From positions 62,001-126,000 of the forward strand of contig DASXML010000048.1 in NCBI GenBank assembly GCA_036495715.1: DNA of 64,000 nucleotides. Reading direction: 5' to 3'. Under the pieces are notes generated by a model. The model saw only the letters and a program-made list of their open reading frames with translations, made no database searches and was not told the DNA's origin. Below, piece after piece: positions 50,300 through 59,135 of this stretch. Position 1 is the stretch's first letter. Every line of letters starts with the position of its first letter. This DNA comes from Scandinavium sp036495715. GTDB lineage: Bacteria > Pseudomonadota > Gammaproteobacteria > Enterobacterales > Enterobacteriaceae. The position numbers were made by a program, and so were the translations under genes.

Positions 50300-51313
50300 A
50301 TGAAGCGGAAAAATAAGGTCACGATGAATGACATTGCGCGCGTGGCCGGGGTATCCCAGGCGACGGTGTCGCTGGTGCTCAATCAGTCACGCAATATCAA
50401 ACTCAGCGATGAAACCCGGCAAAAAGTGATCGCGGTGGCGGGCGAGCTGGGCTATGACCGTCTGCCAGCGCGCCACTCGCCGCGCAATCAGGAAGAAATC
50501 GCGCTGCTGGTAAGCTCCCTGCAAAGTTACGATCCGTTCGTTGACGCGATAAGCCAGGCGCGGGAAGCCGCGTGGCGCAATGAAGTGTTGCTTACGGTGT
50601 ACGATTACGGTGACGACAATGCGCTGGCGCTAAACATCATTCGCCAGCTCGAAAAGCGTAACTGCGTGGGCATTATTCTGGCCTCGCCGGTGACGACGAT
50701 AGTCGACATGACCGCTTTCCGGGACTGCACCGATTTGCCGCTGGTGCTGCTCAATCAGCGTGACCCTGATTCTCCGCTGCTGCCGTCGTTCGTGCCGGAT
50801 GACTACGCCAACGCCTTTCAACTCACGCGCCACCTGATCGGTCAGGGCGCGAAGCGCATTGCGCATATCGCGGGCGAAAGCTGGATGGAGGCGACTCGCC
50901 AGCGTTTGGCGGGTTATCACGCCGCGCTAACCCAAGCGGGGATCGCGCCGCAGCCAGAGTGGGTGCAACAAACCAACTGGCAGTTTAATGAATCCTATCA
51001 GGCCACCGTTACGCTGCTGGCGCTGGATGTACGCCCCGATGCTATTTTCTGCGCCAGCGACTGGCTGGCCGTTGGCTGCTATCAGGCGTTGTCGGCAAAC
51101 GGCGTGCGGGTGCCAGACGATATTCTGGTCGCCGGTTATGACGATCAAAAAATATCTGAACAAATGACACCGCCGCTGACCAGTATTCAACTGCCTTATG
51201 GCGAACTCGGCAGACTGGCGGTGGAATATCTCTGTAATGCAGAAGATACCGCCACGCATTTAACTCTCGCTGGTCGCCTGAAAATAAGACATTCCAGTCA
51301 CGCAAATTTATAA
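50300..51313 (+). CDS. LacI-family transcriptional regulator
   Basis: This 337-residue regulator has the LacI helix-turn-helix (MNDIARVAGVSQATVSLVLNQ, residues 9-29) and a sugar-binding domain. Its position, divergent from the glycoside hydrolase, makes that gene the likely target. The ATG at 50300 follows GGGGCAGGG. A hairpin terminator follows. Confidence 0.9.
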   Translation: MKRKNKVTMNDIARVAGVSQATVSLVLNQSRNIKLSDETRQKVIAVAGELGYDRLPARHSPRNQEEIALLVSSLQSYDPFVDAISQAREAAWRNEVLLTVYDYGDDNALALNIIRQLEKRNCVGIILASPVTTIVDMTAFRDCTDLPLVLLNQRDPDSPLLPSFVPDDYANAFQLTRHLIGQGAKRIAHIAGESWMEATRQRLAGYHAALTQAGIAPQPEWVQQTNWQFNESYQATVTLLALDVRPDAIFCASDWLAVGCYQALSANGVRVPDDILVAGYDDQKISEQMTPPLTSIQLPYGELGRLAVEYLCNAEDTATHLTLAGRLKIRHSSHANL

Positions 51314-51331
51314 ATAAACCCCTAATAGCAC

Positions 51332-51359
51332 AGCCTGCTTAGTTTATGATAAGCAGGCT
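51332..51359 (+). terminator. Terminator of the LacI gene
   Basis: AGCCTGCTTA / TAAGCAGGCT (51332-51341 and 51350-51359) lies 18 bases past the stop, followed by an AT-rich tract. Confidence 0.75.
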
Positions 51360-51498
51360 AAGTATATTTGACGTATCAATAATTCCGGTGATACCTGAAC
51401 ACTTCCATTTGACGAAGCCCGTCCGTCGCGCGGGTCGTCTGCACTTCCCTTTGCTCCTTTTCGACGTGTCTATCGCCAATAAATAAAGAGACCTGCAC

Positions 51499-52515
51499 AT
51501 GAATATTAAAAAACTGCGTTTTGTCTTATTGCTCGTGGTTCCGACGCTGGGTGTCGCTGCGGGGGGCTGGTTATATTTAACCGGCGGCCGATATGTAGAA
51601 ACAGATAATGCATACGTTAAAGCGGATAAAACGGCAATTGGCGCGGAAGTCCCTGGTCGTGTATTACACGTGGCGGTAAAAGAAAATCAGCACGTCAATA
51701 AAGGTGACCTGTTATTTAGTGTCGATCCTAAACCGTATGAATTAGCAGTAGCGCAGGCAAAGTCTGAATTAAATAATACGGTTATCGATTTAAATACCAT
51801 TAAATCGCAATATAAAAGCAAACAGGCTAATATCGCGGTGTCAAAAAGTCAGTATGCCTATGCGCAGCGTGAAGAAGGGCGTTTACATCGTCTGAGCGGC
51901 CCGGGCTACGTTTCCGCGTCCGATCTCGACGGCGCACACCAGAAAAGCCTGTTAATGGCGCTGGAAGTGAACATGCTGCAAAAACAATTGCAGGAAGTGG
52001 CCGATAGCTTCGGTGGCGATATTACACTGCCGGTTGAGAAACATCCGCGCTATAAAAAAGCGCTGGCTGAATTGAATACCGCGAAAAATAATCTCTCGCA
52101 CGTCAATGAATATGCACCGTCTTCCGGCAATATCACTAAAGTCTTACAGACCGGCGAATATTTGCAGAACGGGACGACCGCAATGCTGCTGGTGTCTGAC
52201 AGCAATCTGTATGTCGAAGCCAACTTTACCGAAAAAGATTTGACCCATATCCGCGATAACGAAAGTGCTGAAATCACTGTCGATTACGCGCCGGGCGTGG
52301 TCTGGCACGGCAAAGTGAGCAGTATCAGCCCCGCAACCGGTGCTGAGTATTCAGTTATCCCGGCGGAAAATGCCACCGGGAACTGGGTGAAAGTGACTCA
52401 GCGTGTGCCGGTTCGTATTCGTCTACAAACCGACGCCAACCAGCCGCAGCTGCGTGCAGGTTTAAGCGCCAACATCAAAATCGATACCCAGGTTAGCGAC
52501 AACAACGAATCCTGA
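51499..52515 (+). CDS. EmrA-like membrane fusion protein of an efflux pump
   Basis: This 338-residue HlyD-family protein has one N-terminal membrane helix (about residues 7-27), a lipoyl-type hairpin region (VPGRVLHVAVKENQHVNKGDLLFSVD), a long coiled coil (about 85-185) and a beta-barrel end. It links an inner-membrane pump to an outer-membrane channel. It lies 11 bases before the MFS gene. The outer-membrane partner would be TolC. Confidence 0.92.
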   Translation: MNIKKLRFVLLLVVPTLGVAAGGWLYLTGGRYVETDNAYVKADKTAIGAEVPGRVLHVAVKENQHVNKGDLLFSVDPKPYELAVAQAKSELNNTVIDLNTIKSQYKSKQANIAVSKSQYAYAQREEGRLHRLSGPGYVSASDLDGAHQKSLLMALEVNMLQKQLQEVADSFGGDITLPVEKHPRYKKALAELNTAKNNLSHVNEYAPSSGNITKVLQTGEYLQNGTTAMLLVSDSNLYVEANFTEKDLTHIRDNESAEITVDYAPGVVWHGKVSSISPATGAEYSVIPAENATGNWVKVTQRVPVRIRLQTDANQPQLRAGLSANIKIDTQVSDNNES

Positions 52516-52526
52516 GGAGGCAGAGT

Positions 52527-54068
52527 ATGTCTGACGTGATAGCAGCTCCGCTGCCACAAAAGCGTCCTGCCGACAGGCGTTTGCTGATCACCTTTTCGGT
52601 GATGCTGGCGACCATTATGCAGGCGCTGGATACCACCATCGCCAATGTGGCGCTGCCGCATATGCAGGGCGCGATGGGCGCAACACAGGACCAGACGTCC
52701 TGGGTTCTGACGTCTTACATTGTCGCTGCTGCGATAGCGATGCCGCTGACCGGTTTTGTGGCGGCGCGTATCGGGCGTAAGCGCCTGTTTACGTGGTCCG
52801 TTATCGGCTTTACCGTCGCATCAATGTTGTGTGGGGCCGCGCAATCGCTTGATCAAATTGTGATTTTCCGTCTGTTACAGGGGATCTTTGGCGCAAGCCT
52901 GGTGCCGCTGTCACAGTCGGTGATGCTGGATGCCTGGCCAAAAGAGAAACACGGCTCGGCGATGGTGATGTGGGGCATGGGTGTGATGATCGGGCCAATC
53001 CTTGGTCCGGCGCTCGGCGGTTGGCTGACTGAGTTTTACAGTTGGCGCTGGGTGTTCTACATCAACATTCCGTTTGGCGCACTGGCGTGGCTGGGTATTA
53101 GCGCCTTCGTTAGCGAAACGGCGCTGGATGCTAAACGTAAATTCGATCTGCTCGGCTTCTTCTTACTGAGCGTGACCATCGGCAGTCTGCAACTGTTTCT
53201 TGACCGCGGTCAGTCGAAAGAGTGGTTTTCCAGCGGGGAGATCATTATCGAAGCGGTGCTGGCGGGCGTGGCGTTGTATCTGTTTATTGCCCATATCTTT
53301 ACCGTCAAAAAACCGTTTATCGAACCGGGTATTTTCCGTGATAAGAACTTTGTCGTCGGGCTGCTGTTCAGCTTTATGATGGGGATCATTCTGCTGGCGA
53401 CCATGGCGCTGATGCCGCCGCTGTTGCAGAACTTTATGAACTATCCGGTTATCGACGTCGGTCTGCTGATGACGCCGCGCGGGTTCGGCACCATGTTCAG
53501 TATGATGATCGTCGGGCGGATCGCCGGGAAAGTCGATTTGCGCTATGTGATTGCGCTCGGGGTAGTAGTCATGGCGATTTCGTTGTGGCAGATGACGCAG
53601 TTCAGTATGTGGATGAGCCAGTGGGAAATTATCAGCTCCGGCGTGGTGCAGGGCATCGGCATCGGACTGACGTTTGTGCCGCTGTCGACGCTAACGTTCT
53701 CAACGCTGGCACCGGCTTATCGTACCGAGGGCACGTCGCTGTATTCTCTTATTCGTAATATCGGCAGCAGCATCGGTATCTCGATGGTGACGACGTATCT
53801 GGCGCAGCAAAGCCAGCGTAATCACAGCGTGTTTTCCGGGTTCATCAACCCGTTTAACAAAGCGCTACAGCACGATATGCAGCACGGTGCGTACAACCTG
53901 CATCAGGTGTCAGGGCTGATGGCCATCAACGGCGAAGTGACTCGTCAGGCCACGGTGTTAGCCTATTATCAGGATTTCCGTCTGATGATGTTCCTGTGCT
54001 TTATTCTGCTGCCGCTGGTGCTGCTGTTCTCGAAGCCTGAGAAAGTGGGCGAAACTATTCTGGAGTAG
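52527..54068 (+). CDS. EmrB/QacA-type MFS drug efflux protein (DHA2)
   Basis: This 513-residue protein has fourteen predicted helices and the DHA2 motifs LDTTIANVALP (residues 34-44), GRKRLF and GPILGPALGGWL. It exports hydrophobic toxic compounds by proton antiport with the preceding fusion protein. A GGAGG ribosome site lies between the genes. REP repeats follow. Confidence 0.93.
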   Translation: MSDVIAAPLPQKRPADRRLLITFSVMLATIMQALDTTIANVALPHMQGAMGATQDQTSWVLTSYIVAAAIAMPLTGFVAARIGRKRLFTWSVIGFTVASMLCGAAQSLDQIVIFRLLQGIFGASLVPLSQSVMLDAWPKEKHGSAMVMWGMGVMIGPILGPALGGWLTEFYSWRWVFYINIPFGALAWLGISAFVSETALDAKRKFDLLGFFLLSVTIGSLQLFLDRGQSKEWFSSGEIIIEAVLAGVALYLFIAHIFTVKKPFIEPGIFRDKNFVVGLLFSFMMGIILLATMALMPPLLQNFMNYPVIDVGLLMTPRGFGTMFSMMIVGRIAGKVDLRYVIALGVVVMAISLWQMTQFSMWMSQWEIISSGVVQGIGIGLTFVPLSTLTFSTLAPAYRTEGTSLYSLIRNIGSSIGISMVTTYLAQQSQRNHSVFSGFINPFNKALQHDMQHGAYNLHQVSGLMAINGEVTRQATVLAYYQDFRLMMFLCFILLPLVLLFSKPEKVGETILE

Positions 54069-54072
54069 TTGA

Positions 54073-54200
54073 GGATGCACGGCGGCGCCGTGCTTGCGTG
54101 GGTCTACACGTGATTGTCCAATGCCCGGCGCGGGCCTACGGTAGGGCGAATCGGCACTGAATTGTAGGCCCGGCAAGCAACGCGCTGCCGGGCAATTTCA
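54073..54200. repeat. REP/BIME cluster between the MFS gene and the HAD gene
   Basis: Several palindromic GC-rich units (around 54079-54108, 54121-54145 and 54163-54196, with gcccggcgcgggcctac and gtaggcccggcaagc) fill the space between two convergent genes. Confidence 0.75.
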
Positions 54201-54205
54201 TCAGA

Positions 54206-55201
54206 TTACTTCGCCGGACAGATCGCCGGATCAAACACCGTTTTCCAGTCCTGCTTCATATCCACTACCGTCCAACCTTTCGCTTTGGCTATCGGCAGCG
54301 CCGCAACCAGCTTGCCGCTGGCGGGTGGGTGAGCGTCATAGGCGTATTCTCGCGTGGCATCGGTGTGATGCACCAGCAGACCAAAGGTTTTGTAATTCGG
54401 GTTGGCGGCGGTGTATTGCAGCATTTGCAAATCGCCATCGCTGTTACCAAATGCGGCGACCGGGCGCTGGCCCATAAACAGATGAATCGCTACCGGTTTG
54501 TTGGCGGCATCATCGTTAAAGGCACCCAACAATGTCTTGCGAATTTCGGTGCCGTTGTCGGTGAGCGAGAACTCACCCAGAGCAAATGAACCGACCACCT
54601 GCTCAGGCGGAATGCCGTACATCTTCTGCGACATCACACGCATAAAGTCGATGCCGCCGCCGGAAATAATCCAGGTTTTAAAGCCATTTTCGCGCAGATA
54701 ATCGAGCACCTGACGCATTGGTTGATAACCCATCTGGTCGTAACGGCAGCCTGATCGCGCGTCTTTATGGCTGTCGAGCCAGTTAGCCACACGCTGAGCA
54801 AACTCTTCGGTTGTCATGCCGGTTTGCGTGGTGCTGAGCAGTTTCATCAACCCTTTTTCACCGGCTTTCGCCACCGCTTTCATGTCGTTATTCAGCACAG
54901 CGCTGAACAGCGGATCCTGTTTCCATTCAGGATGCGCTGGCGCGAGGCGCTTAATCTCATCAAGCATGAATTGAATCTGGTACGTCAGCGGCGCTTCCGG
55001 CCACAGCGTGCCGTCATTGTCGAACACGACGTAGCGCTTATCTTCTGGAATAAAGGTGGCGCTGCCTTGTTTCGTTGCGTTTTGCACCCACAGTTCAATC
55101 GCCTGTTTGGCGGGGGTATCGTTCCAGGCCGAGAGCGGATCGGCATGCGCAAATGCACTGCATCCGACCAGCAGCGAACAGGCGAGAAGTGTCTTTTTCA
55201 T
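54206..55201 (-). CDS. Exported HAD-superfamily phosphatase
   Basis: This 331-residue protein has a signal peptide (residues 1-20, ending AHA) and HAD motifs: DNDGTLW (nucleophile Asp near residue 62), ISGGG (motif II near 180) and GNSDGDLQM (motif IV near 253). It is therefore a periplasmic acid phosphatase-like enzyme. Its start overlaps the stop of the BatD-like gene by four bases, making it the last gene of the MoxR/VWA run. Its substrate is unknown. The Cys pair near the middle and the C-terminus may form a disulfide. Confidence 0.87.
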   Translation of the reverse strand: MKKTLLACSLLVGCSAFAHADPLSAWNDTPAKQAIELWVQNATKQGSATFIPEDKRYVVFDNDGTLWPEAPLTYQIQFMLDEIKRLAPAHPEWKQDPLFSAVLNNDMKAVAKAGEKGLMKLLSTTQTGMTTEEFAQRVANWLDSHKDARSGCRYDQMGYQPMRQVLDYLRENGFKTWIISGGGIDFMRVMSQKMYGIPPEQVVGSFALGEFSLTDNGTEIRKTLLGAFNDDAANKPVAIHLFMGQRPVAAFGNSDGDLQMLQYTAANPNYKTFGLLVHHTDATREYAYDAHPPASGKLVAALPIAKAKGWTVVDMKQDWKTVFDPAICPAK

Positions 55202-56214
55202 CGTTTTTTCCTTTCAACGGGAGCGAGTGTGGGCAGTGAAACAGGCTGCCAGAAGCGATGCCAGCGATGAGCCATCCACGCGGCACTCTGGAGCAGCGGA
55301 CGACGGGCAAACCAGCCAATAGCGGCTATCAACAAAAGTATCAGCAGACTAATAACATAGGTCCATTTGCCCTCACCGGTGCTGCCGCGCAGCACGGATT
55401 CTTTCCCCGCGGCGCGCGCACTTTCCACTTTCAGCGTTTCACCTTTAAGTTCTGCACGCTGCCACTGTTGGTGGTCAGTATCCCACCAGCGCAGGGTTAT
55501 CGGCGGAAGCCGCAGCGTGCCCGATTCAGTCGGCATATAGCGCAGGCGTTCTACGCGCATCGCGCCCTCAATATCGCCACGTCCGCCTTTGATAAAGGTG
55601 TTTTCCGGCGTCAGGCGTTGGCTCTCTGAGCCGGGAATGGCGTAGAGGATCTGCGGGATTTGCGCGGGCAAAATATCCTGCGCTTTGACCGTGACCATGC
55701 GTTCAACCGCATCGCCTGCCCGCAGGGTGTTATCTTTTCCGGCGTGATATTGCGTGATGGTCTGCGTGAGCGTCAGGCCGCGTGCAGGCAAAAAGCGATC
55801 CGGTTGTTCAACGCCCTTTGGCCAGACCACGGGTAATTCAAGCGTATCCAGATGCACCGTTGACGGTGGCTGGCCGGATGAGGTTAGCGTCAAATCGAGC
55901 GCGGGCAGGCGCAGCGTGCTTTGATCCCACGCCATCAGCTGACGCTCAAGACGGATCCCGCTCCAACTGATGCCATTTTTCTGTCGGGTCAGCAGCTGGT
56001 TCGGCAGCGGCGTGTTCAGCAATACGCCGTTCTGTACTGTAAACTCCGGCCATTCCGGCGGTGGATTAAACCAGCTGTCGGTCCAGTAAGTGACGGCGAC
56101 GGTGACCGGCTGACCCGGCACAATGCTTTTCGGAGCCACAATTTCGCGGGTGATGTCCATCGCCGCGTGGGCCGGAAGGATTGCCACCATCAGCAGTGCG
56201 AGCAGGCGTTTCAT
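55198..56214 (-). CDS. BatD-like membrane-anchored protein
   Basis: This 338-residue protein has a signal peptide (residues 1-17, ending AHA), beta-rich Ig-like domains in the periplasm (about 20-255) and one membrane helix near residues 285-305 with a basic tail. This matches BatD-type proteins, which accompany MoxR and VWA genes in aerotolerance operons. It overlaps both neighbours by four bases. The role in the complex is unknown. Confidence 0.82.
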   Translation of the reverse strand: MKRLLALLMVAILPAHAAMDITREIVAPKSIVPGQPVTVAVTYWTDSWFNPPPEWPEFTVQNGVLLNTPLPNQLLTRQKNGISWSGIRLERQLMAWDQSTLRLPALDLTLTSSGQPPSTVHLDTLELPVVWPKGVEQPDRFLPARGLTLTQTITQYHAGKDNTLRAGDAVERMVTVKAQDILPAQIPQILYAIPGSESQRLTPENTFIKGGRGDIEGAMRVERLRYMPTESGTLRLPPITLRWWDTDHQQWQRAELKGETLKVESARAAGKESVLRGSTGEGKWTYVISLLILLLIAAIGWFARRPLLQSAAWMAHRWHRFWQPVSLPTLAPVERKKR

Positions 56215-57728
56215 GGCGTCGTCTCCTGCGGCCCATTGCGATACAAACTTTCCAGAAGACCGGACGGCGACACCTGCAAATTCTCAAACCACTGATTAAG
56301 CTGTGGCGCATCGCCTTTAATCGCGCCGATGTCTTTTTGCTTCACGCCCTGGCCTTTCTTCAAATCTTTCACCACTTTGTCCGGGCCATCGTCCATGTCG
56401 TCGCCTTGCTCTTGCTCGGCCTCGCGCTGTTTAAGGCGCAACTGCATGACGATGTGGGACACTTTCTCACGGTTTTCCAGCGCCATTTTCCAGTCCGGGC
56501 GCAGGCTCAGCGCCAGGTCATAGGTATCCAGCGCCTGCTGCCACTGCTTTTGCTGCGCGAGGCTGTTGCCGGTCCATAACAGGGTTTCGGGTGTTTGCGG
56601 CGCGCGACGAAAAGCGCCGACGGCCGCCGGGAAATTCCCCGCGTTGTACCAGGCAATGCCTTGCCAAAGTGGATCGCGAAAGTGTTCAGCGGCCTGCTGA
56701 TAATCGCCTTTCTCAAAAGCACTATGGCCCTGCACGTCCGGGTTAACCCATGCATCCAGCCATGCGGCGTCACTGTGCGAAGACCAGAACATCAGCGGCA
56801 TCACTAACGCCACGCAGATAAGCTGACGTCGCCAGAAGAACAGCAAAATCAGCATCGGGATCGCCAGCAGCCAGCCGTTGTTTTTCCAGTGCAAATCACT
56901 GCGAGCGTTGTTTTGCTGGGTTATCGATTGCTGAATGTGACTCTGCACGACGCTGAGATCGCTGTCATCGCCGGTGACCAGCGTGACCGGAATACCTGCC
57001 TCACGCAGCGCACTGAAACGTTCGACGTTGAGACGCGTATCGATGCCCCGACCGGCATATTTCTCCGGCAGTTGACCACCTGCGGCAGTGCCAGGCACCC
57101 AGATTTGCAGCGGGATATCGTGCTTTTTCAGGTACGCGGCATCGGCTTCTGACAGCGTATCGGCCACCAGAATCAGGCTACGTGGCGACGTTGGGCTGTT
57201 TTTAATCGCTAAATCGATCGCCTGCTTCAGCGCTGAGCCTGTCCCTTCCGGCATTAACGACGGCGTTTGCGCGTGCAGGAACAGCGAGAAGAACTGTGGA
57301 TCCTGCGTCAGTGGCGTGGTGACAAATGCTTGATTGCTGTAAACCACTAAGCCATAGCGCGAACCCGGCGACTGCTCCATTAACGCGCTGATTTTGCTTT
57401 GCATGCGTTCGTTTCGACTCGGGGCCAGATCCTGGGCGTACATCGCCAAATCCTGCTGCATGACCACCATCACATTGCTTTCAGGCGTCAGCGCAGCGGG
57501 CAGTTCACGCTGCCAGGTTGGCCCCGCAAGGGCAATGACGCCAAGGCCAAACAGCCACGGCAACACCTGCGTCAGGCGTTTATTGCGCCCGATAATCAGT
57601 GCCTGCGCGAAAGGTTTATCCATAATGCGTTGCCAGGCACTGGCCTGCGCGTAGGGCAGGAACACCAGTAGGGCGGCAACAATCAGTCCCAGCAGTCGCC
57701 ACGGATAGATAAAGTGGAAGTCACTCAT
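56211..57728 (-). CDS. VWA-TPR membrane protein (BatB/BatC fusion), degenerate MIDAS
   Basis: This 505-residue protein starts with two membrane helices (about 9-29 and 52-70), a von Willebrand A domain (about 85-290), a further membrane helix pair (about 302-338), and C-terminal TPR repeats (about 355-440) with an acidic/lysine tail. It thus joins BatB- and BatC-like parts. The MIDAS loop reads DLAMY where the family has DxSxS, so both serines are lost (A95 and Y97). The start at 57728 overlaps the BatA-like stop by four bases; the long open frame upstream is not real. Confidence 0.86.
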   Translation of the reverse strand: MSDFHFIYPWRLLGLIVAALLVFLPYAQASAWQRIMDKPFAQALIIGRNKRLTQVLPWLFGLGVIALAGPTWQRELPAALTPESNVMVVMQQDLAMYAQDLAPSRNERMQSKISALMEQSPGSRYGLVVYSNQAFVTTPLTQDPQFFSLFLHAQTPSLMPEGTGSALKQAIDLAIKNSPTSPRSLILVADTLSEADAAYLKKHDIPLQIWVPGTAAGGQLPEKYAGRGIDTRLNVERFSALREAGIPVTLVTGDDSDLSVVQSHIQQSITQQNNARSDLHWKNNGWLLAIPMLILLFFWRRQLICVALVMPLMFWSSHSDAAWLDAWVNPDVQGHSAFEKGDYQQAAEHFRDPLWQGIAWYNAGNFPAAVGAFRRAPQTPETLLWTGNSLAQQKQWQQALDTYDLALSLRPDWKMALENREKVSHIVMQLRLKQREAEQEQGDDMDDGPDKVVKDLKKGQGVKQKDIGAIKGDAPQLNQWFENLQVSPSGLLESLYRNGPQETTP

Positions 57729-58702
57729 CGGCGTTTCTCCCTGATTAACCGCGCAAGCGCTAGCGTGAATAACAGCAGCATGGCGGCACCCAGTGGCCAC
57801 GCAAACAGCGGCAGATGCCACGACCAGCCAATGCTTTTCACCTGCGTGGGCGTAATGGCATCAATCTCTTTCCAGACGCTGTCCAGCGCCGCGCCGGAGT
57901 TGGCGGCGGTCCATGATTTTCCGCCGGTGGTCTGGGCGATTTTCTGTAGCAACGGTAAGTCGACTTTATCTTCGCCGACGCTGCGGGTGTCGCCAAAAGC
58001 AATGGTATGCACCTGAACGTGGTGCGAAGCCGCAAGCGTTGCCGCCAGATCTGGAGAGAGCTGCGACGCCGTATCGTTGCCGTCGGTCAGCAGGATTGCC
58101 AGTTTGCTGGCGTCTTTATTCTGGCTGGAATCGAGCAATTTCACCGCCACGCCGAGCGCATCGCCAATCGCGGTTTGTTGACCTATCATGCCGGGTGCCA
58201 GCTGGTTAATGCGCATATTCAGCGCTTGTTTGTCTTCGCTCATCGGGGCGAAAGGCCACGCGCTGCTGGCAAAAATCACCATCCCAATGCGGTCAGATTT
58301 TCGTGCGGTCACAAATTTTCGTACCGAAGCCTGAACCGCCTGCAAACGTGTGATCCCGCCCTGAACGTCGTTTTTCTGCATCGAACCGGACACGTCCAGA
58401 ATAAGCACCATGTCGCGCATTGGTTTTTGAATGTGCTGCGGCGGCGTCAGGTATTCGGGGCGTGCCAACGCACAAACCAGTAATCCCCATACCAGCCAGA
58501 ACAACACGCCGCGTAACCAGCCGTCGCGTACGGGCTGGCTGTCGAGTTTCAGTTCGTCGATGAGAGTGGGTAAAAACGGCACGCGAACGTGCTCTTTAAG
58601 CTGTTTGTCCTGCGGCAATAAATAGCGCCCGAGCAGGGGTAAAAGCAGTAATAACCAGACCCAGGGCCAGGCAAAATCAATCCTTGAGAACCACTCAGAC
58701 AT
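57725..58702 (-). CDS. VWA membrane protein (BatA-like)
   Basis: This 325-residue protein has helices at about residues 10-28 and 62-80, a VWA domain with intact MIDAS (DVSGSM, Asp103/Ser105/Ser107; later TAIGDA and LLTDGND) and a C-terminal helix (about 300-318). It probably binds a divalent metal and a protein partner in the periplasm or cytoplasm face. It overlaps both neighbours (eight bases with the DUF4381 gene, four with the next). Confidence 0.88.
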   Translation of the reverse strand: MSEWFSRIDFAWPWVWLLLLLPLLGRYLLPQDKQLKEHVRVPFLPTLIDELKLDSQPVRDGWLRGVLFWLVWGLLVCALARPEYLTPPQHIQKPMRDMVLILDVSGSMQKNDVQGGITRLQAVQASVRKFVTARKSDRIGMVIFASSAWPFAPMSEDKQALNMRINQLAPGMIGQQTAIGDALGVAVKLLDSSQNKDASKLAILLTDGNDTASQLSPDLAATLAASHHVQVHTIAFGDTRSVGEDKVDLPLLQKIAQTTGGKSWTAANSGAALDSVWKEIDAITPTQVKSIGWSWHLPLFAWPLGAAMLLLFTLALARLIREKRR

Positions 58703-59135
58703 CCGGCAGCTCCTTTAACCATTTTGTGAGCTGTTGTCGCAGACGTGTTTCCTGTGCGTCATCGAGACGATTATCTCGCTGACAGTATCTGGCGCACAGT
58801 TGCTGGTGGAGTTCGCTTTCCAGAGGAACGTGCTGCAACAGGGATTCGGCGGTCAGGCTGTTGCTCACCGTCGCACGCGGCTGGTGGACCAGCAGCACCT
58901 GTTTAATCAGGTTAAGCCAGTTGTCCACGCTGTGTGAGGAGGTTAAAACCGCCAGCGCATCCCGCCGCCAGCGGTTGCGACGCCAGTGGGCATAACGGAA
59001 AAACAGAGAGATAGCGACGACGGCCAGTATCAAACCGCCCAGCACCAGCCAGCCCGTCGGCACAGGAAACCAGGACGGCGAGGGGGGCAATGCCGGGTGT
59101 GACAGCGCAGGTACGGTAAATCCTTTCTCGAGCAT
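58695..59135 (-). CDS. DUF4381 membrane protein
   Basis: This 146-residue protein has one membrane helix (about residues 28-48) and a charged helical tail. It is a DUF4381-type protein, found regularly between DUF58 and VWA genes in MoxR operons. It abuts the DUF58 stop with no gap. Function unknown. Confidence 0.83.
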   Translation of the reverse strand: MLEKGFTVPALSHPALPPSPSWFPVPTGWLVLGGLILAVVAISLFFRYAHWRRNRWRRDALAVLTSSHSVDNWLNLIKQVLLVHQPRATVSNSLTAESLLQHVPLESELHQQLCARYCQRDNRLDDAQETRLRQQLTKWLKELPDV

